44,571 nucleotides of DNA from Amycolatopsis thermalba (GCF_003385215.1 NZ_PQHW01000054.1:1-44571); one strand, 5' to 3'. Shown: positions 18,214 to 26,852, numbered from the stretch's first letter. Numbers and translations are program-made. The notes: generated by a model not told the origin, from the letters alone.

Positions 18214-18551
18214 CGGGCGCCTCCCTGCGGGTGCTGACGTCGCCACTGCCAGAAGCGGTGCACCTTTCGGCGGTCGGTGTCGGCAAGACCGCCCCAAACG
18301 CCGACGGTGTGCTCGCCGGCGACACGGAGTTCCAGTTCGAGGCACGAGTTCACGACCGGGCAGCCCGCGCACGACCAGGCCGCGAGTTCGCGGTCGGGCT
18401 CGGTCTCGCCGGACAGATCCGGCATCTCGTCGCGGTCGAACACCCAGAAGCACAGGCCCTCGTGGGTCACGATGTCGGCGAGAACCTCGTCTGGAACGGG
18501 GGCGAAGCGGTCCAGGCGCTTGGCGATGGCGGCGTAGTCGTCGGGGGTCAT
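18210..18551 (-). CDS. WhiB-family iron-sulfur regulator
   Basis: The protein has 113 aa. The four cysteines of the family are present: GLCFWV, then CAGCPVVNSC (C-x2-C-x5-C). The GVWGG turn and a basic C-terminal region (RRKVHRFWQWRRQ) follow. WhiB proteins bind a 4Fe-4S cluster and work with sigma factors, often as redox-responsive regulators. It is encoded inside the transfer operon, overlapping the Xis-like gene before it and the membrane gene after it by ATGA. It may therefore tie transfer to redox or developmental state (inference). Confidence 0.85.
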   Translation of the reverse strand: MTPDDYAAIAKRLDRFAPVPDEVLADIVTHEGLCFWVFDRDEMPDLSGETEPDRELAAWSCAGCPVVNSCLELELRVAGEHTVGVWGGLADTDRRKVHRFWQWRRQHPQGGAR

Positions 18552-18826
18552 GACGCACCCCCGGTCAGCCGCTCGATGGCGCGAGCCGTGCGCCGCTCGG
18601 CGGCCATCCGGGCCACATCGACACAACCTCCGGTCTCGGCGGCCTCGGCGATCAGCTTGTCCAGGGCCGCGGCCGGCACGACGTAACGGCTCCGGACCCG
18701 GACAGCGGGGAACGCGTCGTCCCGGATGGCGCGATAGAGGGTGGCCGCGTCGACCCGGAGGATCCGGGCCGCTTCTTTGACGGTGTAGAAGGCGGGGCGG
18801 CCTTCATTGGGCATAGAGGTACACAT
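18548..18826 (-). CDS. xis: HTH_17 excisionase-like protein
   Basis: The protein has 92 aa from ATG 18826, with AAGGA 7 bp upstream; this beats the in-frame ATG at 18841, which has no site. The core FYTVKEAARILRVDAATLYR followed by VRVRSRYVVPAAALDKLI is the MerR/AlpA-type HTH of excisionases. It is the first gene of the transfer operon and lies 6.8 kb from the integrase, unlike the usual xis-int pair. It could be the excisionase or an operon activator; the symbol is tentative. Confidence 0.65.
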   Translation of the reverse strand: MCTSMPNEGRPAFYTVKEAARILRVDAATLYRAIRDDAFPAVRVRSRYVVPAAALDKLIAEAAETGGCVDVARMAAERRTARAIERLTGGAS

Positions 18827-18981
18827 GGAGGATTCCTTCAAGTGATTTCGGCGGAAATATGGGCTGATATCAGCTCGTAGTGGCGTGTGGTGGATCCGAA
18901 TTGGCGACGCAATGTGCTACTTGCGCCGCGTAAAGCGATCAGGCGCTAACCTCGGCTCCGAGGCGGAGCACGGAGGAATAG
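18827..18981. promoter_or_regulatory. Divergent promoter region of the transfer operon and small XRE gene
   Basis: It holds the perfect 12-bp palindrome GCTGATATCAGC (18863-18874), a looser dyad ATTTCGGCGGAAAT just before it (18845-18858), and CTCGGCTCCGAGG (near 18952-18964). The first motif shares its half-site with the region at 14120-14128. It is a likely operator. Confidence 0.5.
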
Positions 18982-19368
18982 GTGACGGAGAATTGGGTGG
19001 CGGTCTCGAAGGCCATCAACGAGCGCGTGACCGAGCTCGGGTGGAAACAGCGAGAACTCGCCGAGCGGTCTCACGTCTCCCAGGCCATCGTGCGGGAGAT
19101 CCAGCACCACACCGTCGAGCGGAAGCGCAGCGCCCGCACCCTCGAAGCGCTGTCCCTCGCGCTCGGGTGGCATCCCGGTCACCTCAACGCGATCCTGCGC
19201 GGGCGCAAGCCACTCGCCCCTGGTGAGACCGGCGACGAGCCGCTCGACCAGATCATCAGCCGGCTCGGAACGATCGAAGACCGGCTGGACACGATCAGCG
19301 AGCAGCTCGCCTCGCTCACCGCGAACGTCGCCGCACTGATGCGCGATCGTCGTGATCGGGGCGCCTGA
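18982..19368 (+). CDS. Small XRE-family DNA-binding protein
   Basis: The protein has 128 aa from GTG 18982 (GGAGGAAT upstream). Residues 8-65 form a Cro/C1-type HTH (LGWKQRELAERSHVSQAIVR), then ALSLALGWHPGHLNAIL. The tail (LDQIISRLGTIEDRLDTIS) is a probable coiled coil that resembles the tail of the protein at 14218-14589. It is divergent from the transfer operon, so it may control it. Confidence 0.75.
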   Translation: MTENWVAVSKAINERVTELGWKQRELAERSHVSQAIVREIQHHTVERKRSARTLEALSLALGWHPGHLNAILRGRKPLAPGETGDEPLDQIISRLGTIEDRLDTISEQLASLTANVAALMRDRRDRGA

Positions 19369-19494
19369 GGTGTTTTCCATGCCTCAAGGAAACGGCAGCG
19401 GAAGCTATTCGCGCAGGTGGCTGCGGTTAACGCGGACGCCATTAACTCGAATTAACCTTGCAGGTCAGCGCGGTTATCCGGAGCGATTTGACTG
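19369..19494. promoter_or_regulatory. Promoter region with TTAAC repeats
   Basis: Three TTAAC-containing sites (GGTTAACG near 19425, ATTAACTC at 19441 and AATTAACC at 19450) lie within 35 bp before the XRE/TPR gene. GGTTAA ... TTAACC forms an inverted repeat. It is a possible autoregulatory operator. Confidence 0.35.
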
Positions 19495-20610
19495 ATGCCG
19501 GCGACAAAGCTTCAGGCGGTTCGCAAGAGCCTCGGATACAAGGCGGCCGACGTCATCCGGCGGATGCGTCAACGCGCCGATCAGCTCGGCATGCCGATCA
19601 TGTCCGAGGGCAGCCTGAAGACGAAGTTGTCGGAGTGGGAGAACGGGCACTCGGCCGTCAGCGAGCCGTACCAGCGCCTGTTCCGGGACGTCTACGGCCG
19701 GACCAACGAGGAGCTGGGCTTCCCACCCGAGGCCGACGACGGGGAAGCGCTCGAGCTGCGAGCCCGGCTGGCGGCCGCGCGCAGTGTCGATGCGGAGACC
19801 ATCGAGCGGTTCCGCCGGCAGGTCGACGACGCCCGGCACGTCGACCGCCAGTACGGCGGGGTCGTGCTCCTCGACCAGCTACGCAGCCACATCAAGCAGC
19901 TCGAGCGGCTCCTCGGCTACAGCACCGTCCGAGGCCACCGTGAGGCACTCTCGAGGGTCCTCACCGAGGCCTCGACCCTGGCCGGCTGGGTCGCCCTCGA
20001 CCGCAACGCCATCGTCCAGGCCTGGGACCACTACGAACGAGCCAAAGCCGCCGCCCGCGAAGCGGGCGACCAGGCAGCGCTCGCACACGCGACAGCGGAG
20101 CAGGCGTTCGTGCTGATCGATCTCGGCGAGACCGTGCAGGCTGCCGAGCAGCTCGAACACGCCCGTGCGCTGGGAGATGGCGTGGTCCCGCCGCTGCTGC
20201 AGGCCTGGCTGTCCGCCGCGCACGGCGAGGGCTTGGCGGTCGTCGGCCGGCGCGACGAAGCGCTGGCCGCCTTCGACGCCGCCGACGTCCTGTTGCCGAG
20301 CGACCCCGTCGACGCCGCCCTGCCGTTCCTGTTCCTCGGCGGATCACACCTCGACCGCTGGCGAGGCAACGCGCTCGCGCGCCTCGGAGATCCTGACGCC
20401 ATCGACCACTTGACTCAAGCGCTTCCGCGACTCCCGGCGACGTTTGTCCGGGCGAAGGTGGGGATGCTCGTGGACCTCGCTTTCGCCCACGCCGCGGCGC
20501 AGGACCGCGACGGCGCGCTCCGCTACGCCCGCGAAGCGCGCCGCCTCGGGCAGCAGATCAAGTCCGACCGGCACCTGCGCCGGCTGCAGGGGCTGATCCT
20601 CCCCGGCTGA
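19495..20610 (+). CDS. XRE/TPR-type regulator (paralogue of 12851-14035)
   Basis: The protein has 371 aa. It begins with an HTH-like part (LQAVRKSLGYKAADVIRRM ... LKTKLSEWENG), then a helical TPR-like body with AWDHYERAKAAAREAGDQ and AHATAEQAFVLIDLGET. The order and wording match the regulator at 12851-14035, so the two are duplicated or were acquired twice. Similar proteins are common in AICEs and actinobacterial plasmids, where some act as activators. Its TGA stop touches the TCA (minus-strand stop) of the Nudix gene, so the two converge with no gap. Confidence 0.75.
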   Translation: MPATKLQAVRKSLGYKAADVIRRMRQRADQLGMPIMSEGSLKTKLSEWENGHSAVSEPYQRLFRDVYGRTNEELGFPPEADDGEALELRARLAAARSVDAETIERFRRQVDDARHVDRQYGGVVLLDQLRSHIKQLERLLGYSTVRGHREALSRVLTEASTLAGWVALDRNAIVQAWDHYERAKAAAREAGDQAALAHATAEQAFVLIDLGETVQAAEQLEHARALGDGVVPPLLQAWLSAAHGEGLAVVGRRDEALAAFDAADVLLPSDPVDAALPFLFLGGSHLDRWRGNALARLGDPDAIDHLTQALPRLPATFVRAKVGMLVDLAFAHAAAQDRDGALRYAREARRLGQQIKSDRHLRRLQGLILPG

Positions 20611-21159
20611 TCAGCCCCGGCGCAAGGCCATGTAGTAGAGCAGCGAGACCAGAGTCCCGGAGCCCAGCAGCTGCTGCCGCTGTGCCAGCTCGGTGACCCG
20701 CGAGAGCGGCACCCACTCGATGCGGCCGACCTCCTCGGTGTCGGTCGGGTCGCCGACGTGCCGCGCCTCTCGCCACAGGTAGACGTCGATCGGCGCGGTC
20801 ACCTGCCCGGGCAGGGGCTCGAAGCTGATCAGGTGCTCCGGCTCGCCGACCGGCTCCCAGCCGCTCTCCTCGGCCGCCTCCCGCGCCGCGGTGATCGCTG
20901 CGTCCTCACCGTCGTCGACCATGCCGCCGAGCAGTTCGTAGCCCCACTGCTCGGTGGCGAAGCGGTAGCGCCAGAGCATCAGCGCCTCGTCCCGGTCGTT
21001 CACGATCAGCGCGATCGCGATCCGGGCCAGGTGGACGACGTGGTAGTCCCAGCGCTCCCCATTCGGCGCCCGGACATCCGTCAACCCGACCTTGACCCAC
21101 TTGTTGTCGTAGACCAGCCGCTCACCAAACGTCTCCCACGACCCACGTTCCTCAGCCAC
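20611..21159 (-). CDS. Nudix hydrolase, Pif-like
   Basis: The protein has 182 aa. The Nudix box is complete: GMVDDGEDAAITAAREAAEE followed by SGW, matching Gx5Ex7REUxEExGU. The N terminus has ETFGERLVYDNKWVKV, as in ADP-ribose/nucleoside-diphosphate-type Nudix enzymes. In the AICE pSAM2, the immunity factor Pif carries a Nudix motif and prevents redundant transfer; this gene's position inside an AICE suggests the same role. The substrate is unknown. A decayed relative lies at 10727-10900. Confidence 0.8.
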   Translation of the reverse strand: MAEERGSWETFGERLVYDNKWVKVGLTDVRAPNGERWDYHVVHLARIAIALIVNDRDEALMLWRYRFATEQWGYELLGGMVDDGEDAAITAAREAAEESGWEPVGEPEHLISFEPLPGQVTAPIDVYLWREARHVGDPTDTEEVGRIEWVPLSRVTELAQRQQLLGSGTLVSLLYYMALRRG

Positions 21160-21373
21160 GGGTGGCAGCCTACGGTGCCGGGCTTGCCGGGCGAGTGGAC
21201 GTGAGCGGTGACTCTCCGGTGCCGGCGTCGGTAGGCGAGTGGTGCTTCGTTCCCCAACTTGGAGCAGTTCGATGTTCTGCGACTACAGCTTCAGTTCGTG
21301 TTCGACGTACCGGCGGGTGACTTCCGCGTATCTGTCGGTCTTGTCTCGTACCCTGATCCTCAGGGAGGTCTCG

Positions 21374-22423
21374 ATGTCGACTTTCGTGCTGTTCACCCAC
21401 GAAAATCGCCTGCTCGATCTGGCCAAGCTCAACGAGCGGGATTACACCCTCATCAGTTCTATGCACGGCCAGATCAGCCGAGGTGACCGAGTGCTGCTGT
21501 GCCAGCAGGCGTCAGGGGACGGTGAAGGCGCTGAGATGTTCGTGAAGCGGCGCAACGACCGATACTTTGCTGCCCACTTTCCCGGCAGCCGGTGCGCCGA
21601 AGTCCATGCAATCGAGCGTGAGTCGGACGAACATCGGCGGCAGAAGGACTACTGGCAACGGGCCGCGGAGGACGCCGGCTATCGGGTTTCCCAGGAGTAC
21701 CGAACTGGAGCTGGCACGGTTCTCGACGTCGCGATCGAAGGCCCCCGTCTGACTGGCGTTGAAGTGCAACACTCAGCGTTACCCACTCGTCAGGCCAAAG
21801 CGCGAACAACGCGATCGTTTCGAGCGGGATGGCTGCCAGTGTGGTTCCTCGACTCCGACCACACCCCACCGTGGTTCCACAAGGTGCCGACACTCGGCTG
21901 CAACGAGATGCCCTGGAGCTCGATGCCGCCCCGCCGGTCCGCCACCGCGCTCGGTGCCAGCAAGTTCGTCGCGGAGGTCTGCAACTTGCACAACTTCGGT
22001 GGTGTCTGTCCGGCCGGCACTCCAAGACGCCCGAAGCGACCGTGCGGGAGCTACCATCCGAAGCGGCAGCCGTGGTTCGGCCTCACCGTCGACGATGTGG
22101 CTGAGCTGCTTCCCGCGGAGAAGATCGTCCCGCTTCGCGTTGGCCGTGGTGACGTGCACTTGGTCGATCTTGAGGCGCGAGCGCTATATCAGGAGCTTAC
22201 GGGCGAGAGCGGTGATTACAGTCCTGCCAGCTCACAAGGCCGGGGAAAGCCCGCGTTGACGAGTACGTATTGCGCGAACCCGGTCCATGACCAGGTTCTG
22301 CCCGAGGGGCCGTTGTGCTTCAAGTGTGGTCGAAATGCCGTCGGCAGCGGAGGCGTGCTGTGCACGGGGTGCCTCACCCAGCTGCAGAATCGACCGGCGA
22401 GTAGCTACTACGACCTGGCGTGA
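21374..22423 (+). CDS. CoiA-like nuclease with C-terminal zinc finger
   Basis: The protein has 349 aa from ATG 21374 (GGGAGG 6 bp upstream). Residues about 90-200 match the competence protein CoiA nuclease pattern: HRRQKDYWQRAAEDAGYRV, then TVLDVAIEG and TGVEVQHSALP, giving D...ExQ of the PD-(D/E)XK fold, then WLPVWFLDSD. The C-terminal 40 aa carry CANPVHD, CFKCGR and CTGC, a zinc-ribbon pair. CoiA-like proteins are tied to DNA uptake or processing; here a role in DNA processing or defence on the element is plausible but unproven. Confidence 0.65.
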   Translation: MSTFVLFTHENRLLDLAKLNERDYTLISSMHGQISRGDRVLLCQQASGDGEGAEMFVKRRNDRYFAAHFPGSRCAEVHAIERESDEHRRQKDYWQRAAEDAGYRVSQEYRTGAGTVLDVAIEGPRLTGVEVQHSALPTRQAKARTTRSFRAGWLPVWFLDSDHTPPWFHKVPTLGCNEMPWSSMPPRRSATALGASKFVAEVCNLHNFGGVCPAGTPRRPKRPCGSYHPKRQPWFGLTVDDVAELLPAEKIVPLRVGRGDVHLVDLEARALYQELTGESGDYSPASSQGRGKPALTSTYCANPVHDQVLPEGPLCFKCGRNAVGSGGVLCTGCLTQLQNRPASSYYDLA

Positions 22424-22471
22424 TCTTGAGTTTAACGCTTCCTGCGGCGCCGGTGACGAGGACGCACGTAC

Positions 22472-23422
22472 TCAGCTTGCCAGGAGCTTGTTGCGGTGCT
22501 GCCAGGCCAGCTCGATGCCGACACGCGAGATCGGCGACAGCGGTTCCGACTTCAGCCACTCGCGCGACTCGGTGCTGAACGGGATGCCGACAGTGGGCTG
22601 GGCCCGCACCAGTGCTGGCGGCGGCGCCTTCCTCGTTGACTTCGACCATGCCGGCGTAGAGCCGGTCGAACACGAACTCGTGCGCCGCGGCCTCGCAGAC
22701 TTCCAGCACGTCGAAACCCGAGGCGGCCCTTGTCGCCGGTCCAGTCGACCTCGGCGAGTCGGTAGCTAACGCGGTTGTCCAGCAGCTTCGGCCGGGCGAG
22801 GTCACGCACGGCGCGGGCGTACAGCCGGAAGCGGCCGCCGTCCGCGGCCAGCGGGCGGACGCCCTCGGTCTGCTCGCTTCCGCCGGTGATGGCGGGCTTG
22901 AGCAGGGCCTCTGCGAGCCAGTACACCTCTATGTCGGACAGCTCGACCGGCTCGGAGGGCAGCCAGCCCGGCTGGGTCAGGACGGTCGTGCCGGGGATGC
23001 GGTGGGCCTGCGGGTACAGCTCCGGACGCGAGGTCGCCGAGCCGGGCGCGGTTAGCGTTCAGCTCACGCTGCACGAGCTTCCAATGCTCCTGGCTCTCTT
23101 GCGGGGCGTCGGCCTCGCTGACCCGCCCCGGCTTGGGGATTGGCGTCCGCGAGTGGTCCGGCAGGTGGCCGAGCCGTTCCGGCGGGATGTGCAGCTTGGT
23201 CGCGATCGAGCGCAACTCGGCGAGGCCGGGCACGAGCTTGCCCTTCTCGACCTTCGACACCCAGGGCTGCGTGGTGTTAAGCAGGGCGGCGGCTTCCTGC
23301 TGACTGAGGTTGCGGTGCTGCCGGTACCAGCGGATCACCGCGCCGACGTCGGAGCCATCTGGGGGAGCGGCAACTGCCTGCGCCACGTGTAGGCACCTTT
23401 CGGTACCTGCGGGATCGTTCAT
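22472..23422 (-). pseudogene. Frameshifted XRE-family regulator
   Basis: The N-terminal part (from ATG 23422) is intact: VIRWYRQHRNLSQQEAAALL followed by WVSKVEKGK. The protein then needs three frame changes to stay readable: near 23027 (after LGDLAS, to ELYPQAHR), near 22725 (to SGFDVLEVCEAAAHEFVF) and near 22620 (to PALVRAQPTVGIP). It ends in LAWQHRNKLLAS at TGA 22472. Each shift fits a one-base indel. It is a decayed gene of a family common in Streptomyces and Amycolatopsis. Confidence 0.8.
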
Positions 23423-23481
23423 CGTGGCACGCCTCCTGGCTCCGACTCAGCGTGGATTGAGACCTGATCGAAGGTTCGTCA

Positions 23482-24654
23482 TCACTCGTCTTCGTCCTCC
23501 TGATCGTCCGGAGCTGCCTCCATCAGATCCTCCGAACTTGGAAGCTTTGCCAGGTGTGGATTGCGCCGTGCCCTTTTTGGCTTCTCGAAAGTGGGCACCT
23601 CCTCTCCCCACACGTACTGACGAAGTGCGTATGAACGAAGGCGTCGGCTGCCCAGGTCGCTGGAGTTGCGCACGCCGCGTGCATACATGATAAACGCCGG
23701 ATCTTCTTCTGCATCTTCGAGGGTTTCGAGCGAAAGGGTGCGGCTCACTCCATCGGACAACTGGATGAGGCGCTTACGGGTGCTTCCAATGTATTTCCGG
23801 TTCAGCGGCAACCGCTCATTGATTCTCCAAAGTTCCGCAAAGAGGGTGTAGAAGTCAACTTTGCGTCCCCATCGGGTGGTGTTCGGCCACTCAAGGAGCA
23901 CGAGAACCTGTGCAATCACCTTGTCGAATATTTGGCGTGCATGTTCATAGTCTGGAAATTCTGACTCGTAGGTTGCGTAGAAGTAGTCGAGGCGCGTCTT
24001 CTTGTTCTGCAACCCGTAAAGGCCGGCTATGACGATCTCGCTGATGTACTCGATGTCAAGCATGCGTCGCACGTCATTGCTTGTGAAAAGTCCCGACTTG
24101 ATCCAAAAAGGATCTTGTGCAAATTCCTCCATTGCTGAGATAAAGCCGCCCCAGTAGGTTGAATGGCGCAACTCCTGCTTATTGAGGGCAAAGTTGTTCC
24201 GATTCAACCTGCCAAATATCTCGCGAACCTCGGTTTCCGAGAGGTGTGGTAGTGACCGAATTACGAACTTGTAGCGGAAGATGCGCGCTCGAACTTCGTC
24301 GTCCAGGTCGTCGAAATATAGTCCTTCCAACTCGGGTGTGGCGTCCCCTAGCGGATACTGTCCATCGATGAATTCCATGCAGGCACGTATTCGCTGCTGC
24401 CCGTCAACGATTGTATGAATTTCGTCACCCTCTGCGGAAATGCTGGTTTGAAGGTAAATTTCAGGTACTGGGAACCCGTGGATTATTGAGTCGATTAAGA
24501 ATGCTTTCTGTTGCACCTGCCAAACCGGATTTCTCTGGTACGGAGGGCTCATGTCAAGTTCGTCAGCTTGCAGTCTCTTCCAGAACCATGCAACACTATA
24601 CTGAGTCGCATCGAGGAAACGCGCGTTTGGCGGAGTCGTGGTTGTCACTGTCAT
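23482..24654 (-). CDS. DUF262 (ParB-like/GmrSD N-type) protein
   Basis: The protein has 390 aa. The N-terminal half has the DUF262 hallmarks: SPPYQRNPVWQ, IDSIIHGFPVPEIYLQ and the catalytic-type motif VDGQQRI, then FGRLNRNNFALNKQELRHS. DUF262 domains belong to the ParB/sulfiredoxin fold, bind or hydrolyse nucleotides, and recur in antiphage systems such as GmrSD/BrxU. The DUF1524 HNH half of GmrSD is absent; the C-terminal part is helical and ends in an acidic tail. It overlaps the upstream nucleotidyltransferase gene by ATGA, so they form one unit. Base composition is lower in GC than the transfer genes. Confidence 0.8.
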   Translation of the reverse strand: MTVTTTTPPNARFLDATQYSVAWFWKRLQADELDMSPPYQRNPVWQVQQKAFLIDSIIHGFPVPEIYLQTSISAEGDEIHTIVDGQQRIRACMEFIDGQYPLGDATPELEGLYFDDLDDEVRARIFRYKFVIRSLPHLSETEVREIFGRLNRNNFALNKQELRHSTYWGGFISAMEEFAQDPFWIKSGLFTSNDVRRMLDIEYISEIVIAGLYGLQNKKTRLDYFYATYESEFPDYEHARQIFDKVIAQVLVLLEWPNTTRWGRKVDFYTLFAELWRINERLPLNRKYIGSTRKRLIQLSDGVSRTLSLETLEDAEEDPAFIMYARGVRNSSDLGSRRLRSYALRQYVWGEEVPTFEKPKRARRNPHLAKLPSSEDLMEAAPDDQEDEDE

Positions 24655-25421
24655 CCTTTGCTTTCGTTGTCGGGCTCGGGGTCTGTCATAAGAGGTGCGC
24701 CGTCGTCAAGATTGTGATCAGCTCCAGCACTTTCTGCGAGGAGTCTCTTTCTCAGTTTTTCAACGTTGTGTACATGGTACGACCGGAGATCGCTTAGATC
24801 GCGGTATATCCGGGCTTTGACCTCGTGCTGCTCATTGGGAAGGCGACGTTCGGCGGCAAGTAGAGCTGCGCGCCACTGCTCGCCGAAAGGGAGGTTGGGG
24901 AGGATCCAATCTGTTGCGATGGTACCATCGAACACCAAGTAATTTCGGTGTTGTTGACGTATCTGTCGTTCTCTTCGAGTGGGAATCTGGCCACTTGTTC
25001 TTCCTATCTCTCGTAGAGTTTTCCATGCTAATTCGAAGTGGTGCGAGCTAATGACGGCGACATCGACATCCGACGTTTCCTTGAACCTGCTGAAGAGTGG
25101 TTTATTTGGGTTAAGTGTCGCGCCGGTGCATGCGCTACCCACTACCACTATCGCGTACGGGTCGACATCGAGCCCTGCGGCCAGTTCGGACTTCCACTCG
25201 ACGTAGGAAGCGCGGTCAGGCCATAGCCACGGAACGCGATCCAGCAGCATGTGGCTAGTGAAGCGATGGGCGTCGTAGGTCAGAAGAGCGTCCCGCAGCT
25301 CTTCGTCTACCTCGGCTGGCTCAACCACGACAATGATCGTGCCAGAGCGTGCGGTCCCAGCGAAGCAGGATGCTGTGGGTCGCTGTGTGTACGGAATCGG
25401 TTGCACGCGGAGCAGGCTCAT
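24651..25421 (-). CDS. Nucleotidyltransferase-fold protein paired with DUF262
   Basis: The frame codes for up to 256 aa from ATG 25421. The first 30 residues are not protein-like and no good ribosome site is seen, so GTG 25328 is also possible (225 aa). The core is a polymerase-beta-type nucleotidyltransferase: VVGSACTGATLNP and then SDVDVAVI (GS ... DxD), with a third acidic motif in VFDGTIATDW. The C-terminal helices (ARIYRDLSDLRSYHVHNVEK) complete the fold. Its stop overlaps the DUF262 start. The pair sits next to the integrase, a usual place for cargo. A defence role is inferred. Confidence 0.7.
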   Translation of the reverse strand: MSLLRVQPIPYTQRPTASCFAGTARSGTIIVVVEPAEVDEELRDALLTYDAHRFTSHMLLDRVPWLWPDRASYVEWKSELAAGLDVDPYAIVVVGSACTGATLNPNKPLFSRFKETSDVDVAVISSHHFELAWKTLREIGRTSGQIPTRRERQIRQQHRNYLVFDGTIATDWILPNLPFGEQWRAALLAAERRLPNEQHEVKARIYRDLSDLRSYHVHNVEKLRKRLLAESAGADHNLDDGAPLMTDPEPDNESKG

Positions 25422-25580
25422 GCCGGATCCCGCTGGCAGCGTGCCGCGAACTCCCCAGAGCGAGCGGTCGCGCGCGGGAAACGCCAGGTCGGCACGGGTC
25501 TAATGGCCCCTGTAAAATCAGACTTGCTCGTGGATACTCGTAGCTGGGGCGCATTTGCCCACGCACTCGGCTGTCCGTGC

Positions 25581-26852
25581 CTAGCCACGCCGCTTTGGCA
25601 TGCGAGACCCGAGGATCTCCGCCGCCTTGCGGTCGCTTGCGGCGACCCACGCCGCATAGACGCGGAGTGTGGTCGCGCCTCCGCCGCCGTGGCCGAGGCG
25701 GCCTGCGACCGTGCGGAGGTCGATGCCGGCGGTGAGGAGCTCGGTCGCGGAGAAGTGGCGGAGGGTGTGGATGTGGGTGTCGATGGGCGGGTTGAGCCGA
25801 GCGGCCATGCGCTTGTACCGGCGTGAGATGGCATCGGGGGAGTAGGGGACTCGAGCGTCGGCGGTGCGGGCGCTCATGAAGACGAACATGTCGTCCGTCA
25901 GCTCCGCGCCAACCTTGAACAGCTCGTCTCGGCAGTACTGCTTGTGGGCGCGGAGCAGGGCGACCGTTTCGGAGTCGAGGGCCAGCCGGCGCATTTGGTG
26001 GGTCTTGGTGTCCTTCTCCTTGCCCTTCCCCTTGCTCTGGACGTAGGTGCGCCGGATCTCGATGACTTCACCGTCCAAGTCGACGCGGGACCAGCGCAGA
26101 CCGGCGACCTCCGCGCGGCGCATCCCGGTGGTCATGACAAGCCAGACGAGGGTGCCCCAGTCTTCGCTCATCTCGAAGGCGGCTTCGATGAGGCGGGCCG
26201 CGTCCGCAGGGGACGGGGGATCGGGCTCGGGAGGCTTCTGCTTCGGCCGCTGGGCGATCTTGGCCGGATTCGATTCGATCCACTCCCACCGGACGGCGGC
26301 GTTCAGCACGCCGCTGATGATCGAGTGGATCTGACGGACCGTGGACGCAGCCATCGGCTTGCATTCGTGCGGCACGCACTTCGCGGCGACGCAGTCGTGC
26401 TCGCCGTCCTTCTTGTGGAGCTCGATGAAGGGCTTGCCGTCGCAGCGTTTGCGGCAGCGGCGGAGTTCCGCGTAGAGCGTCTCGAGCTGGCGGGCGCCGA
26501 TCTTGCTGACCGGCGTGTCCCCGAGGATGGGCTTGATGACCCGGTCGATGTAACCCATGTAGCCGTCGCGGGTGCTCGTCTCCAGATCCGCGGTGCGGAG
26601 CCATTCGTCGATGGCGTAGCCGAACTCGACCGTGGACGCTGTGGAGCGTTGCTTGATGACCTTGGCGCGGAACTGGGTGAGAGTGTTCTCGGCCTTGCGC
26701 CATGCGGTGTCGTCGGAGCCCTTGATCGTCTCGCGGAGGTAAGAACGACGGCCGGTGACTGGGTCGATGCCGGCGTAGAGCACCACTCGAAGGCTGTCGC
26801 CGCGCTGCTCGATGCGGCCACGCTGGCGGTCTTCAGGGCGTGTTCGAGCCAT
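25581..26852 (-). CDS. int: Tyrosine site-specific integrase
   Basis: The protein has 423 aa from ATG 26852; the frame is open further upstream, but MARTRPEDRQRG is the natural start. Order: N-terminal arm-binding part (GSDDTAWRKAE), core-binding helices (TRDGYMGYIDRVIKPILG), a Cys/His-rich insertion (RRCRKRCDG ... HDCVAAKCVPHEC), and the catalytic domain with Arg in TGMRRAEVAGLRW, HTLRH, LGHGG and the nucleophile in TLRVYAAW. It should catalyse integration into, and with Xis excision from, the adjacent tRNA. Its start is 71 bp from the att repeat. The left-hand copy (128-748) is its close homologue. Confidence 0.93.
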   Translation of the reverse strand: MARTRPEDRQRGRIEQRGDSLRVVLYAGIDPVTGRRSYLRETIKGSDDTAWRKAENTLTQFRAKVIKQRSTASTVEFGYAIDEWLRTADLETSTRDGYMGYIDRVIKPILGDTPVSKIGARQLETLYAELRRCRKRCDGKPFIELHKKDGEHDCVAAKCVPHECKPMAASTVRQIHSIISGVLNAAVRWEWIESNPAKIAQRPKQKPPEPDPPSPADAARLIEAAFEMSEDWGTLVWLVMTTGMRRAEVAGLRWSRVDLDGEVIEIRRTYVQSKGKGKEKDTKTHQMRRLALDSETVALLRAHKQYCRDELFKVGAELTDDMFVFMSARTADARVPYSPDAISRRYKRMAARLNPPIDTHIHTLRHFSATELLTAGIDLRTVAGRLGHGGGGATTLRVYAAWVAASDRKAAEILGSRMPKRRG

